Of a stretch of 20,391 nucleotides of DNA, positions 1-8,600 are shown piece by piece. Position 1 is the first letter of the stretch. Each line of letters starts with the position of its first letter. The stretch is taken from contig CAWUKE010000019.1 of NCBI GenBank assembly GCA_963922935.1, forward strand, positions 1-20,391, read 5' to 3'. The DNA is from Litorimonas sp963922935 (GTDB taxonomy: Bacteria > Pseudomonadota > Alphaproteobacteria > Caulobacterales > Maricaulaceae). The position numbers and the translations under genes are program-made. The notes beneath the pieces are model-generated. The model ran no database searches. It had not been told where the DNA came from and saw only the letters and a program-made list of their open reading frames with translations.

Positions 1-806
1 GCGACTTTGCCAGGAATATGCGGCTGCGCTTTGTAGCCGACGACTTTGATATCCGCGAAGGTGAAATCCTCGATCCGTTTGATCTCAGGATTGAGTTTCA
101 ACTTTGGCGGCGTGCCGGGTGTGCGGGTGAGCTGTAGCTTCACCTGCTCGAAGTGATTTGAGTAGATGTGCGCATCGCCCATCGTATGGACAAAATCACC
201 AGCCTTTAGCCCGCACACCTGCGCCACCATTTCCGTCAGCAGCGCGTAGCTGGCAATATTGAAAGGCACGCCAAGAAAGATATCGGCGCTACGCTGGTAA
301 AGCTGGCAGGACAGTGTCGACGGCTTTCCGTCCGCGTCAGGCGTCACGTAAAACTGAAACAGTGTGTGGCAAGGCGGTAGGGCCATTCCCTCCACTTCCG
401 CTGGATTCCAAGCAGAGACGATATGGCGACGTGAGAACGGATTTTCGCGGATGTTTTGGATCACCGACTGAAGCTGATCAAAGACCTTACCATCTGGCCC
501 TTCCCAGCGCCGCCATTGCTTGCCGTAGACAGGGCCGAGCTCGCCATTTTCATCTGCCCATTCATCCCAAATCCGCACCCCGTTCTCTTGCAGGTAGCGA
601 ATATTGGTATCGCCGGCGATGAACCAAAGGAGTTCATGGACAATGGATTTGCGATGCAGCTTCTTGGTCGTCAGCAGCGGAAACGCTTCAGACAGATCAA
701 ACCGCATCTGATATCCGAAAACACCGCGTGTGCCCGTTCCCGTCCGGTCCAAACGGTCAACGCCATTGTCCATCACATGCTGAAGAAGATCGAGATATGC
801 GCGCAT
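1..806 (-). CDS. thyA: Thymidylate synthase, 3' end cut by window edge
   Basis: Translating the minus strand from ATG at 806 gives 268 codons with no stop, running off position 1. ThyA makes dTMP from dUMP with methylene-tetrahydrofolate as one-carbon donor and reductant, in the cytosol. Family landmarks are visible in order: an N-terminal RTGTGTRGVFG segment, LLWFIAGDTN, WDEWADENGELGPVYGKQWR, the active-site cysteine in LPPCHTLFQFYV, SCQLYQRSADIFLGVPFNIASY, and HIYSNHFEQVKLQL. The last visible residues (PHIPGKVA) sit at the usual end of the family, so only about two to four residues are missing. The start is supported by AGGTG about 8 nt upstream and by the usual family length (about 264 residues). 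It is read away from ccrM across a long shared spacer. The absence of a stop inside the window is an edge effect, not a broken gene. Confidence 0.96.
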   Translation of the reverse strand, partial: MRAYLDLLQHVMDNGVDRLDRTGTGTRGVFGYQMRFDLSEAFPLLTTKKLHRKSIVHELLWFIAGDTNIRYLQENGVRIWDEWADENGELGPVYGKQWRRWEGPDGKVFDQLQSVIQNIRENPFSRRHIVSAWNPAEVEGMALPPCHTLFQFYVTPDADGKPSTLSCQLYQRSADIFLGVPFNIASYALLTEMVAQVCGLKAGDFVHTMGDAHIYSNHFEQVKLQLTRTPGTPPKLKLNPEIKRIEDFTFADIKVVGYKAQPHIPGKV

Positions 807-1342
807 AACAAACACCTAACGCGCACAGTGAGTCTTGCCAAACGCCTGCCCCAGTCATCCACGATTTCCTGCAATAGTGTGACACTTTGCAATGGATTGC
901 TCCGCTAGTGGCGCGAAGATTTTGCTTTTGACGCCTTTCGGAGCCTCTCTTCATGACAATCGAATCGCCCGCGAAACGACTATTTTAAATAGGCTGCGCG
1001 AGGACCTTTTTGGGATATTCACGAAGGTGAAGAAAACCTTTCCTGCGAGCGCGCGCCGTTTCGCGAGTTTAAGAAAGGCGGTCAAAAAGACTACTAAGCT
1101 AGAAATCCTAGAGTTTAAGAGGGAAAATGACCCACCGCTAAGACGGATCAATCTATCGAAAGCCTCAATAAGTCAGACCATGTTTGCGTAAATTCCGCTC
1201 GAAATCGCCAAAGTCTTAACCAGATGCCCTGTGGATATTAAGAGCCGTAAACAACGCATTAACCACCTGTAATAACACACTGTTTACCCTGTTCGTTCAG
1301 CCCAAACCTTCGTTGAGAGAATTTCGAAACTTTGGGACCTTT
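807..1342. other. Long thyA-ccrM divergent spacer
   Basis: This 536-bp stretch between divergent thyA and ccrM holds no convincing gene. Possible reading frames inside it (for example 892-1191 on the plus strand and 951-1151 on the minus strand) have no ribosome-binding site and no recognisable protein features. It contains two GANTC sites (830-834 and 962-966), the target of the adjacent methyltransferase, a 13-nt perfect inverted repeat at 980-992 (CTATTT-T-AAATAG), and the TTAA-rich region just upstream of ccrM that is listed separately. Otherwise I see nothing in it. Confidence 0.6.
1216..1275 (+). promoter_or_regulatory. Candidate CtrA-type promoter region of ccrM
   Basis: Three TTAA cores lie at 1216, 1238 and 1259, that is 22 and 21 bp apart, about two helical turns each. 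Two of them read TTAACCA (1216-1222 and 1259-1265). In Caulobacter and relatives CtrA activates ccrM late in the cell cycle and binds TTAA-N7-TTAA or TTAACC half-sites. No perfect TTAA-N7-TTAA is present here: the best is TTAA-CCACCTG-TAAT at 1259-1273. The assignment is by resemblance and by position about 70-125 bp ahead of the ccrM start. Confidence 0.4.
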
Positions 1343-2503
1343 ATGAGCCACCTTCGTATCGTTGCCGATAATACGGCGTCCGCAGACCAAACCCATGACG
1401 AGGGCGCTGAGGCAGATCAGGCGCTACCGCTTAATCAGATCCTACAGGGGGATTGCGTCGATCTGATGAACAGCCTGCCAGAAGCGTCCGTCGACCTGAT
1501 CTTCGCCGATCCGCCTTATAATTTGCAGCTTGGCGGAGACCTATCCCGTCCGGACAATTCCCGCGTCAACGGTGTGACGGAAGACTGGGACCATTATGAC
1601 ACGATGGACGCCTATGACCTTTTCACCCACGATTGGCTGCAAGCGGCGCGTCGGGTCTTGAAGCGCAACGGCGCGATTTGGGTGATGGGAAGTTATCACA
1701 ACATCTTCCGCGTTGGCACGGTCCTGCAGGACCAGCAATTCTGGATCCAGAATGACATAATCTGGCGCAAGACCAATCCGATGCCCAATTTCCGCGGCAC
1801 TCGCTTCACCAATGCGCATGAAACGCTGATCTGGGCGACCAAGTCTGAGGATGCGCGCCCGACCTTTCATTATGACGCGATGAAGATGATGAATGACGGC
1901 GTGCAAATGCGCTCTGACTGGACCCTGCCGATTTGCACGGGCGGCGAACGCCTCAAAACAGAAGGCGGCACGAAGGCTCACCCGACCCAGAAACCCGAAA
2001 GCCTATTGCACCGCGTTATCCTCTCCACGTCAAACCCAGGCGATGTCATTCTCGATCCGTTTTTCGGGACAGGCACGACGGGTGCAGTTGCCAAAAAGCT
2101 GGGGCGTCACTTCATTGGCTTGGAACAAGACGCGAATTATATCGCTCATGCGCGCAAGCGGATTGCCAAAGTCCGCCCAGCGGGTCGCGAAGCGATTAAG
2201 ATTACGCGGTCTAAACGCTCTGAACCTCGCGTCCCCTTCGCCCACCTGGTTGAACGCGGCATGATTGATATTGGCGCGCGTCTTTTTTCTTCCAAAGGCA
2301 CCATATCAGCGCGCGTCCGGGCTGATGGAAGCCTCTCGACCGATGAGGGGTTTGAAGGCTCGATCCATAAGGTTGGGGCCCATGTCACAGATGCGCCGTC
2401 CTGTAATGGCTGGACCTACTGGCACTTTATGGGTCCAGAAGGCCTCACCTCCATTGATGCGCTGCGCACCCAAATCCGCGCTGAGATGGCAGCTAGCGCT
2501 TAA
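1343..2503 (+). CDS. ccrM: Cell-cycle DNA adenine methyltransferase CcrM (GANTC)
   Basis: This 386-residue protein is a beta-class N6-adenine methyltransferase that transfers methyl from S-adenosylmethionine to adenine in GANTC. The order is catalytic motif first: DPPY at residues 56-59, followed by a target-recognition stretch and the SAM-binding DPFFGTGTTG at 238-247. A C-terminal extension of about 100 residues (ending near GWTYWHFMG) matches the RAMA-type domain found in CcrM and needed for DNA binding. It is a solitary methyltransferase: no restriction enzyme gene is next to it. The family controls replication-linked transcription in Caulobacter-type bacteria. I chose ATG 1343, which has GGGA 5 nt upstream. 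A TTG at 1313 would add ten residues but has no ribosome-binding site. The N-terminal ~28 residues before the conserved core are acidic and poorly conserved in the family. It is convergent with mutY. Confidence 0.94.
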   Translation: MSHLRIVADNTASADQTHDEGAEADQALPLNQILQGDCVDLMNSLPEASVDLIFADPPYNLQLGGDLSRPDNSRVNGVTEDWDHYDTMDAYDLFTHDWLQAARRVLKRNGAIWVMGSYHNIFRVGTVLQDQQFWIQNDIIWRKTNPMPNFRGTRFTNAHETLIWATKSEDARPTFHYDAMKMMNDGVQMRSDWTLPICTGGERLKTEGGTKAHPTQKPESLLHRVILSTSNPGDVILDPFFGTGTTGAVAKKLGRHFIGLEQDANYIAHARKRIAKVRPAGREAIKITRSKRSEPRVPFAHLVERGMIDIGARLFSSKGTISARVRADGSLSTDEGFEGSIHKVGAHVTDAPSCNGWTYWHFMGPEGLTSIDALRTQIRAEMAASA

Positions 2504-2525
2504 GAGCTTGAGTTAGAAAATGGGT

Positions 2526-2570
2526 AAGACGTGAGCGGGGCCATTGTGGATGACCCCGCCCGCTAGTCTT
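2526..2570. terminator. Imperfect dyad between convergent ccrM and mutY
   Basis: Between the ccrM stop (2503) and the mutY stop (2569) lies a GC-rich inverted repeat. AGCGGG (2534-2539) can pair with CCCGCT (2559-2564), or GCGGGG (2535-2540) with CCCCGC (2554-2559). An outer AAGAC (2526-2530) pairs with GTCTT (2566-2570). There is no long U tract on either strand, so it is a weak bidirectional terminator candidate, supported mainly by its position between convergent genes. Confidence 0.4.
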
Positions 2571-3630
2571 ATGTTCGGCCCAGTTCAGCTCTGTCCAGAA
2601 CCTTTTTTATTAAACTCGGCAAAGCTTCGTCTGAGAGATGAGCGATATCCACCCACTTCCCCTCCCCGGGGATTTCCGCTTCATATTCAGCAACATGAAC
2701 GTTTAGGTTCAGCGCGAAATGCGTGAACACGTGGCGCACAGGGGCGGCCATAACCCGCCAGTCAGCTTCCACCGGCGCGTCACGATTCGGCCATTCATCT
2801 GCCCAAGCCGTCATGGGAACCTCCATCATCCCCCCTAGCAAGCCCGCCTCCGGACGACGGCGCAGCCACACCTGATGTTGGTTCACAATCACCCAAGCAT
2901 GGCCATAACGCTCCGGCAGAGCTTTCTTAGGCGCTTTGATGGGATAACGCTCCACATCGCCTTGCGAATAAGCCTGACAGTAATCCTTCCATACGCAAAG
3001 CAAGCAGGACGGTGATCTCGGCGTACAAATGGTTGCGCCCAGATCCATCAGCGCTTGGCCATAATCGCCGGGTCGATTGGGATCGGAAAGCACGGCGGCC
3101 AAGCGTTTGAGAACTTTCTTTGATTTCGGCAGAGGCTCGTGAACGCGGTGCAATCTGGCGATGACGCGTTCGACATTCCCGTCGACAATTGTTGTCGGCT
3201 CATCAAAGCAAATCGCCGCAATTGTCGAGGCCGTGTAATCCCCAATGCCCGGCAGTTTGATCAACTCAGCTTTGGTTTGCGGAAATTCCCCGCCACCTTC
3301 TGCGACGATCTTCGCACATTTATGCAGGTTCCTCGCCCGTGCATAATATCCAAGCCCGGCCCAATGGGTCAGAACATCATCCAGCGATGCGGCCGCTAAG
3401 TCCTCGACTGTTGGATATAGCGACAAGAACTTCAACCAGTAAGACGTGCCATGCGCCACGGTCGTTTGCTGCAACATGATTTCGGAAAGCCATATGGCAT
3501 AAGGGTTGGGCCGCACACCTGCGGCTCTGTCCTCTGGCCGGACGCGCCAAGGCAGGCGACGACCTTCCCGATCATACCAATCCAGTAGCGTCTTACGCAT
3601 CGCAGCAATTTCGGAATCAGACCAACTCAC
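2569..3630 (-). CDS. mutY: A/G-specific adenine DNA glycosylase MutY
   Basis: MutY removes adenine mispaired with 8-oxoguanine, limiting G:C to T:A mutations. The 353-residue reading has the whole family pattern. It shows the catalytic Glu50 in SEIMLQQT, the helix-hairpin-helix LPGIGDYTAST (126-136), and the catalytic Asp150 in IVDGNV. The 4Fe-4S cluster cysteines are C202, C209, C212 and C218 (C-X6-C-X2-C-X5-C). After that comes a C-terminal NUDIX-like 8-oxoG recognition domain beginning near RYGHAWVIV, with GGMMEVP. The start is uncertain: GTG at 3630 gives ten extra residues, while ATG at 3600 would begin right at the conserved LLDWYDREGRRLPWR. Neither has a clear ribosome-binding site. 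It diverges from the DUF721 gene with only 11 bp between the two GTG codons. Confidence 0.95.
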   Translation of the reverse strand: MSWSDSEIAAMRKTLLDWYDREGRRLPWRVRPEDRAAGVRPNPYAIWLSEIMLQQTTVAHGTSYWLKFLSLYPTVEDLAAASLDDVLTHWAGLGYYARARNLHKCAKIVAEGGGEFPQTKAELIKLPGIGDYTASTIAAICFDEPTTIVDGNVERVIARLHRVHEPLPKSKKVLKRLAAVLSDPNRPGDYGQALMDLGATICTPRSPSCLLCVWKDYCQAYSQGDVERYPIKAPKKALPERYGHAWVIVNQHQVWLRRRPEAGLLGGMMEVPMTAWADEWPNRDAPVEADWRVMAAPVRHVFTHFALNLNVHVAEYEAEIPGEGKWVDIAHLSDEALPSLIKKVLDRAELGRT

Positions 3631-3641
3631 AAGCCACAGCT

Positions 3642-4226
3642 GTGCGCTTTACCTTCAACGCGCAAGAGCGCATGCTGCCACGTGTGAAAGACCCGGCCAA
3701 AAGACGCGCAATAATGGAGCGTTATATTGAAGCGCGCCGCGCGCGGCCGCAAATACGCCCAACCCCAAGCGCAGGCCTTGCGGTCAATCGGGTCATGAAA
3801 CCGCTGGCAACAGGTCCCGCTCGTTCGCGAAAAAGCCGAGGCAGTTCTGCTCTCGCTCTGGCCGAAATCTGGCCTGACATTATGGGACCGCGCTGGAGCA
3901 AAATTAGCGCGCCAGTGCGATTTCGGGGCTCTAAAGACGGGCGTACACTCGTGATCAGCGCGCCAGGCCCGGCCGCAGCCCTCATCCTTGCTGCATCAGG
4001 ACCGATCTTAGAGCGATTAAACGCTCACTATGGGACAGAGTATGTCCAAGCTTTGCAGATTGTGCAGGCCGCCTCTGTCGCGCGCGACGTTTCCCCCCAA
4101 AGCAAACGCGGGCTTACTCCACAAGAAGAGGATCGTCTGCAAAGCGGACTGGGCAAGCTAAAAAATCCGCGTTTAAAGAAAGCGCTGGGGGCTCTGGGAC
4201 GGGAAGTCATGAGGAACCAACCATGA
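3642..4226 (+). CDS. DUF721 / DciA-like protein
   Basis: This 194-residue basic protein (GTG start) fits the DUF721 family. The core runs from about residue 70 (LAEIWPDIMGPRWSKISAPVRF) through LVISAPGPAAALILAASGPILERLNAHYG. That layout, an alpha-beta KH-like fold with an N-terminal basic tail, is shared with DciA, the ancestral loader of the replicative helicase DnaB in bacteria that lack DnaC. Alphaproteobacterial relatives often sit between mutY and a dsbA gene, as here. Its stop overlaps the next start by four bases (ATGA, 4223-4226), so translation of the two is probably coupled. The start is uncertain: ATG 3672 has a weak AAGAG upstream, while GTG 3642 has nothing visible. A role in helicase loading is inference from family. 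Confidence 0.8.
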   Translation: MRFTFNAQERMLPRVKDPAKRRAIMERYIEARRARPQIRPTPSAGLAVNRVMKPLATGPARSRKSRGSSALALAEIWPDIMGPRWSKISAPVRFRGSKDGRTLVISAPGPAAALILAASGPILERLNAHYGTEYVQALQIVQAASVARDVSPQSKRGLTPQEEDRLQSGLGKLKNPRLKKALGALGREVMRNQP

Positions 4227-4870
4227 TGCGCATTATATTGACGCTTATAGCCCTCACTTGGGCCGCACTTCTTACAAGCGTCACCACAACGTATGCCCAA
4301 GACGCGACGCCTGTTGATCCGCAAGCGCCCGACTATGTCTTTGTCGCTGCCCCCGATGATCACGCGACAGGCTCTGGGGACGCCCCGAACACACTTATCG
4401 TCTATGCCTCTAATATGTGCCCACATTGTCGCGACTGGTTCGTCGATGAGTGGCCGAGCGTGAAGTCTGAGCTTGTTGAGACAGAGCAATTACGGGTCAT
4501 TTTCCGGCCCCTGCCTAGCGCCCCAGCACAGCTATCCATGATTGGCTTTATGATTGCGGAATGTGGCGGGACGGAAAACTACTTCACGAATATTGAGCAT
4601 CAATTCGAGCGCCAATCCGCCATTCATGAAATGGCGCAAAACGGGGGCTTACGCGAAGAATATGCCGCGATGGGCGCCAAAGCTGGACTGGCTGATGAAG
4701 AGGCTCTCAACACCTGCCTCGGCGATGAAGACAATCTCGCCAAAATTCACGCGGCGGGAAAACGAGCCAATGCCGCCGGCATTCGCGGCATTCCAGGCTT
4801 TATCTTGAACGGGACGCTAATGGCTGGCGACCAAACTGCGGCCTCAATTGCAGACAAACTGCGTCCCTAA
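4223..4870 (+). CDS. Periplasmic DsbA-family thiol oxidoreductase
   Basis: The 215-residue product starts with a Sec signal peptide (hydrophobic residues 4-20, likely cleavage after TYA at 25). It has a thioredoxin fold with the redox motif CPHC at C66-C69 and a cis-proline at P191 in RGIPGF. An all-helical insertion lies between the two, as in DsbA. The expected role is making or isomerising disulphide bonds in secreted proteins. It is the first of two related genes in tandem, and shares with the next product the stretch YFTNI..QF.RQ after the first helix region. The start at the ATGA overlap with the DUF721 gene is well placed. A third cysteine pair (one in AECGG, one in NTCLG) is probably structural. 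Which partner re-oxidises it (a DsbB) cannot be seen here. Confidence 0.9.
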   Translation: MMRIILTLIALTWAALLTSVTTTYAQDATPVDPQAPDYVFVAAPDDHATGSGDAPNTLIVYASNMCPHCRDWFVDEWPSVKSELVETEQLRVIFRPLPSAPAQLSMIGFMIAECGGTENYFTNIEHQFERQSAIHEMAQNGGLREEYAAMGAKAGLADEEALNTCLGDEDNLAKIHAAGKRANAAGIRGIPGFILNGTLMAGDQTAASIADKLRP

Positions 4871-4903
4871 GCTTATTTTTGCACGGTTTCGCGCTATGCC
4901 GTC

Positions 4904-4923
4904 CACAGCTGACCACTGCTGTG
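4904..4923. repeat. Inverted repeat between the two dsbA-like genes
   Basis: CACAGC (4904-4909) and GCTGTG (4918-4923) form a perfect 6-bp stem with an 8-nt loop, and the flanking GT/AC can extend it past one bulged base. There is no U tract, so it is not an obvious terminator. It could be an operator or mRNA-processing hairpin in the 102-bp gap between the two genes, or chance. Confidence 0.3.
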
Positions 4924-4972
4924 ACAGGCCTATGGCTTGCTCTCTAGCGCCTCACTTGGGAAGAGATTGAAC

Positions 4973-5677
4973 ATGAAACATGTGATTCGCACATTTGCTT
5001 TGCCTGTCTTTGCGGGGCTTCTAGCCGCTTGCAGCGGTGCAGAAACCTCAAACAATGTCGCAACTGTAAGCGCAGCAGCGACCGTCGCAGATAAAGACTT
5101 TCTCTTTGAAGACGACTATATTCTGGGCGACGTCAATGCGCCAGTCACGCTGATCGAATATGCCTCCGTCTCCTGCCCCGCCTGCGCGAACTGGCATGCA
5201 ACAGTCTATCCAGAATTCCGCGAAAAATATGTCGAGACTGGCAAGGTCAACTATGTCTTCCGGCCCTTCCCAACACCGCCTGTTCAAATGGCGGATACAG
5301 GCCACCTACTGGCCTATTGCGGGAAGCGCGAAGATTACTTCACGAATATCAAGCTGCAATTTGACCGCCAGCGGCAAATCATCGACATGTTCCAGTCCCG
5401 TCGGGGCCGTGAAGCCTATATCAGCTTGGCCCAAGCGTCTGGCCTTTCAGAGGACGATCTCGTCAGCTGTTTGCAAAATGAGGATATCCGCGAACGTTAT
5501 GATGCTGTTATCCAAAGCGGTATTGATCTGGGCGTAACAGGAACCCCGTCCTTCTTCGTGAACGACGAAAAGGTGAACGCCTTTTTGCTGGAAGATCTTG
5601 AAAAATTCATACTGCCCGCCCTTGGTGAGCCCCTTCCAGAACCGGAGTCCGAGGACGACTCCGCACCCGCTGAGTAA
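4973..5677 (+). CDS. DsbA-family lipoprotein thiol oxidoreductase
   Basis: The 234-residue product begins with a lipoprotein signal peptide ending in the lipobox LAAC (lipidated Cys20). It should therefore be membrane-anchored, facing the periplasm. The thioredoxin-fold domain has CPAC at C68-C71 and a cis-Pro in VTGTPSF (P192), the usual Thr-Pro form. The C-terminus is acidic (PEPESEDDSAPAE). It is a paralogue of the gene before it, with the same YFTNI..QFDRQ segment. ATG 4973 is chosen because GGGAAGAGA lies just upstream and because it puts the signal peptide at the N-terminus. A TTG at 4937 would add twelve residues ahead of it with no support. It is followed by smc only 8 bp later. Two DsbA-like proteins with different anchoring suggests a division of labour, which is inference. 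Confidence 0.9.
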   Translation: MKHVIRTFALPVFAGLLAACSGAETSNNVATVSAAATVADKDFLFEDDYILGDVNAPVTLIEYASVSCPACANWHATVYPEFREKYVETGKVNYVFRPFPTPPVQMADTGHLLAYCGKREDYFTNIKLQFDRQRQIIDMFQSRRGREAYISLAQASGLSEDDLVSCLQNEDIRERYDAVIQSGIDLGVTGTPSFFVNDEKVNAFLLEDLEKFILPALGEPLPEPESEDDSAPAE

Positions 5678-5685
5678 TCGCTGAC

Positions 5686-8600
5686 GTGGGCTCACTGGTC
5701 TTCGAAAAGATCACGCTGACGGGCTTTAAGTCTTTCGTTGAGCCGACTGATTTCATCATTGAGCCTGGCCTGACAGGCGTTGTCGGTCCGAACGGCTGCG
5801 GCAAGTCTAATCTGCTGGAAGCTATACGCTGGGTCATGGGGGCCAACAGCGCCAAAGCCATGCGCGGCAAAGCCATGGATGATGTGATCTTCTCCGGGAC
5901 GCGTCAGCGTCCGGGCCGAAATCAGGCCCACGTTACACTTCATATCGATAATAGCGCGCGCATCGCGCCTGCCGCTTTTAACGATACCAATGAGCTTGAA
6001 GTACAGCGTCTAATCACGAAAGGCAAAGGCTCGACCTATAAGATCAACGGCAAAACCGTCCGCGCCAAAGATGTACAGTTGCTTTTCGCCGATGCCAGCA
6101 CAGGGGCCAACTCCCCCGCCCTCGTCCGGCAAAATCAGATCAGCGAACTGATCGCTGCAAAACCCGCTAATCGTCGTCGCATCCTGGAAGAAGCCGCCGG
6201 GATTAGTGGCTTGCATTCACGACGTCATGAAAGTGAGCTTCGTCTTCGCGCCACTGAGACCAATCTTGAGCGCCTTGAAGACATAATGGGCCAGATTGAA
6301 AGCCAGCTTTTATCGCTACGTCGGCAATCGCGGCAGGCGGCCCGCTACAAACGGCTCGCCGGTGAAATCCATGAATATCGCGCGCTTTTATGGCTGAAGC
6401 GCTGGAAAGCCGCTTTGGACGCATTGGCTGGGGCACAAGATGCACGGAAAGCCTGCGAAACCAACGTCCAAGAGAGCGCTTTAAAAGCCACTGAAGCCGC
6501 CCGACAGGCCGCAGAGCTTTCAGGTCTTTTGAAACCCAAACAGGAAGAGCAGCTGATTGCAGCAGCCGTCCTCGCCCGCCTCAACGCCGCCAAAGAGGCG
6601 CTGGAGACCGAAGAAACCGCCGCAAAATCAGAGTTAAAGAAACTCCAAGGCCAAGTCAGCCAGCTCCTCGCCGATATTGAACGTGAGCAAGGGATCGTCT
6701 CAGACGCGGAAGCCGCGGAAGCGCGCTTGCAGATTGAACATGACTCTCTGGCCTCAGTCGGCGATCAATCCGCCGCCTTAGATGCCGCAAGAGATGAAGC
6801 CGAAGCCGCTATCAAAAAGCGCAATGCGATCGAAACCGACCTGAGCGAAATTACGACGCAGATTGCAGGGCAGACAGCCCGCGCGGAAAGCGCAGCGCGC
6901 GAATTAGAACAAAGCGAACGCCGCCTATCGCAACGCGAAGGCGAGCTCGAAGACGCCAAAAACAAATTGGCCGACATCTCAACAGACCGCGGAAGCTCTG
7001 CTAACCTCTTCGCGGCGTCTGCAACAGAAGCTCGGTCCGCACTAGAGGCCGCAAAAGAGACCGAACGCGAGGCCGCGCAAGCGCGCAACGCCGCCGATGA
7101 AGCGGATCAAACCGCCCGTGACTCGCTTAATGATGCCAAATCTGCGCTCGGCACGCTTACGAGTGAACGCAGCGCTTTGGAACGCATCGTCAAACGTCAC
7201 GAAGATGATGCGGCGCCGGCCCTGTCCTATCTGACGGTTATGACGGGATATGAGCAGGCTTTGGCCGCCGCTTTGGGGGAAGATCTCGATGCTCGAATTG
7301 GGGGGCAAGCCCCCATGCGCTGGACGGGGGCTGAGCCAATTGATCAAACCTTACCGGAGGGCTGTATCCCGCTGTCTGATTTGGTGGAAGGCCCGGCTGA
7401 GTTGGTCGCGCGGCTTTCACAAATTGGCGTCATCGATGATCCGACCGGATTGAAAGATAAACTCGCCCCCGGGCAACGCCTTGTCACACCAGACGGGCAT
7501 GTCGTGCGCTGGGATGGCTTTATCATCGAAGCCGGCGCTGAAACGGCCGCGTCCGTCCGCCTTAAACAGCAAGGCCGTTTACAAGACATGGTCGGCGAAA
7601 TTGAAGACGCTGAAACGGCTGTGGCCGCAGCCCAATCCGCCTTTGAAAAGGCTCGCGCGGATCGGGACCGCGCGCGCGATGCCGCCCAAAAAGCCCGCAC
7701 GACTCTACCAGAGCTTGAACGTCAGGAACGCGCAGCGACAGCCGCTCTGGCTCAATATGAAACGGATGTTGCACGGGAAACAGCGCAAAAACGGTCCCTC
7801 GAAGAACGGATAGAACGACTAACGATCGAGATTAAAGAATTGACGCAACAGCGCGATGCGGCTCAGTCTGCCGTCAATGGTACGGATCAGGACGAAACGC
7901 TTATCCCTAAGCGGGACGCACTTCGAGAGTCACTCCTAGAAGCCCGGTCCATTGCAGACGAAGCCAATAGCGCTTACCGAAGCCTAAAGACCGCGATTGA
8001 CTCCCGAACAACGCGATTGAAAGCTGTTGAAACGGAACGCGCAGATTGGGCGCGTCGCCGGGAACAAGCGGGAGCGCGGGTCATTAGCTTGCAAGGGCGT
8101 CAGGACGCCGCTGAGACGGCTCTAAGCGCGGCGACAGACGGCCCCGATGTGTTTGAAGATCGCCGCCGCAAGCTGTTTGCCGAATTGGAAAACGCGGAAC
8201 AACGCCGCTCCGAAGCTGCGGACGGGCTCGCCCAAGCCGAAGCCACGCTAAGAGACGCTGAAATCGAAGCGCGCGATCTTGAACGTCTTGCGGGGGAAGC
8301 GCGGGAAGCGCGGGCCGCCGCTGAAGCGCGCCTCACGGCCGCACAAGAACGCGTGGCGGAGACAAAAGCGCGGGTCAATGAAACGCTCTCTTGCGAACCC
8401 TCGCAACTGACAGATCATTTGGGCGACCTCGATCCCGCTTCGAAGCTGTCTGAGCATGATATTGAGAAAAAGCTGGAACGCCTCGCCAGTGAACGCGAGC
8501 GCCTTGGCTCCGTGAATCTTCGCGCAGACGAAGAAGCGGAAGAAGCCGAAGCCAAAATCGCAGAAATGGCAACGGAGCGCGATGACCTTCTCGCGGCCAT

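Noticed and set aside
892..1191. 99-codon plus-strand frame in the thyA-ccrM spacer
   Set aside because: No ribosome-binding site, no recognisable motif, and an equally open frame on the other strand (951-1151). Probably chance.
1259..1273. Full CtrA site TTAA-N7-TTAA
   Set aside because: The second half reads TAAT, so only half-site resemblance is claimed.
1541..1981. 146-codon minus-strand frame inside ccrM
   Set aside because: Fully antisense to a clear methyltransferase with all catalytic motifs; a codon-bias shadow.
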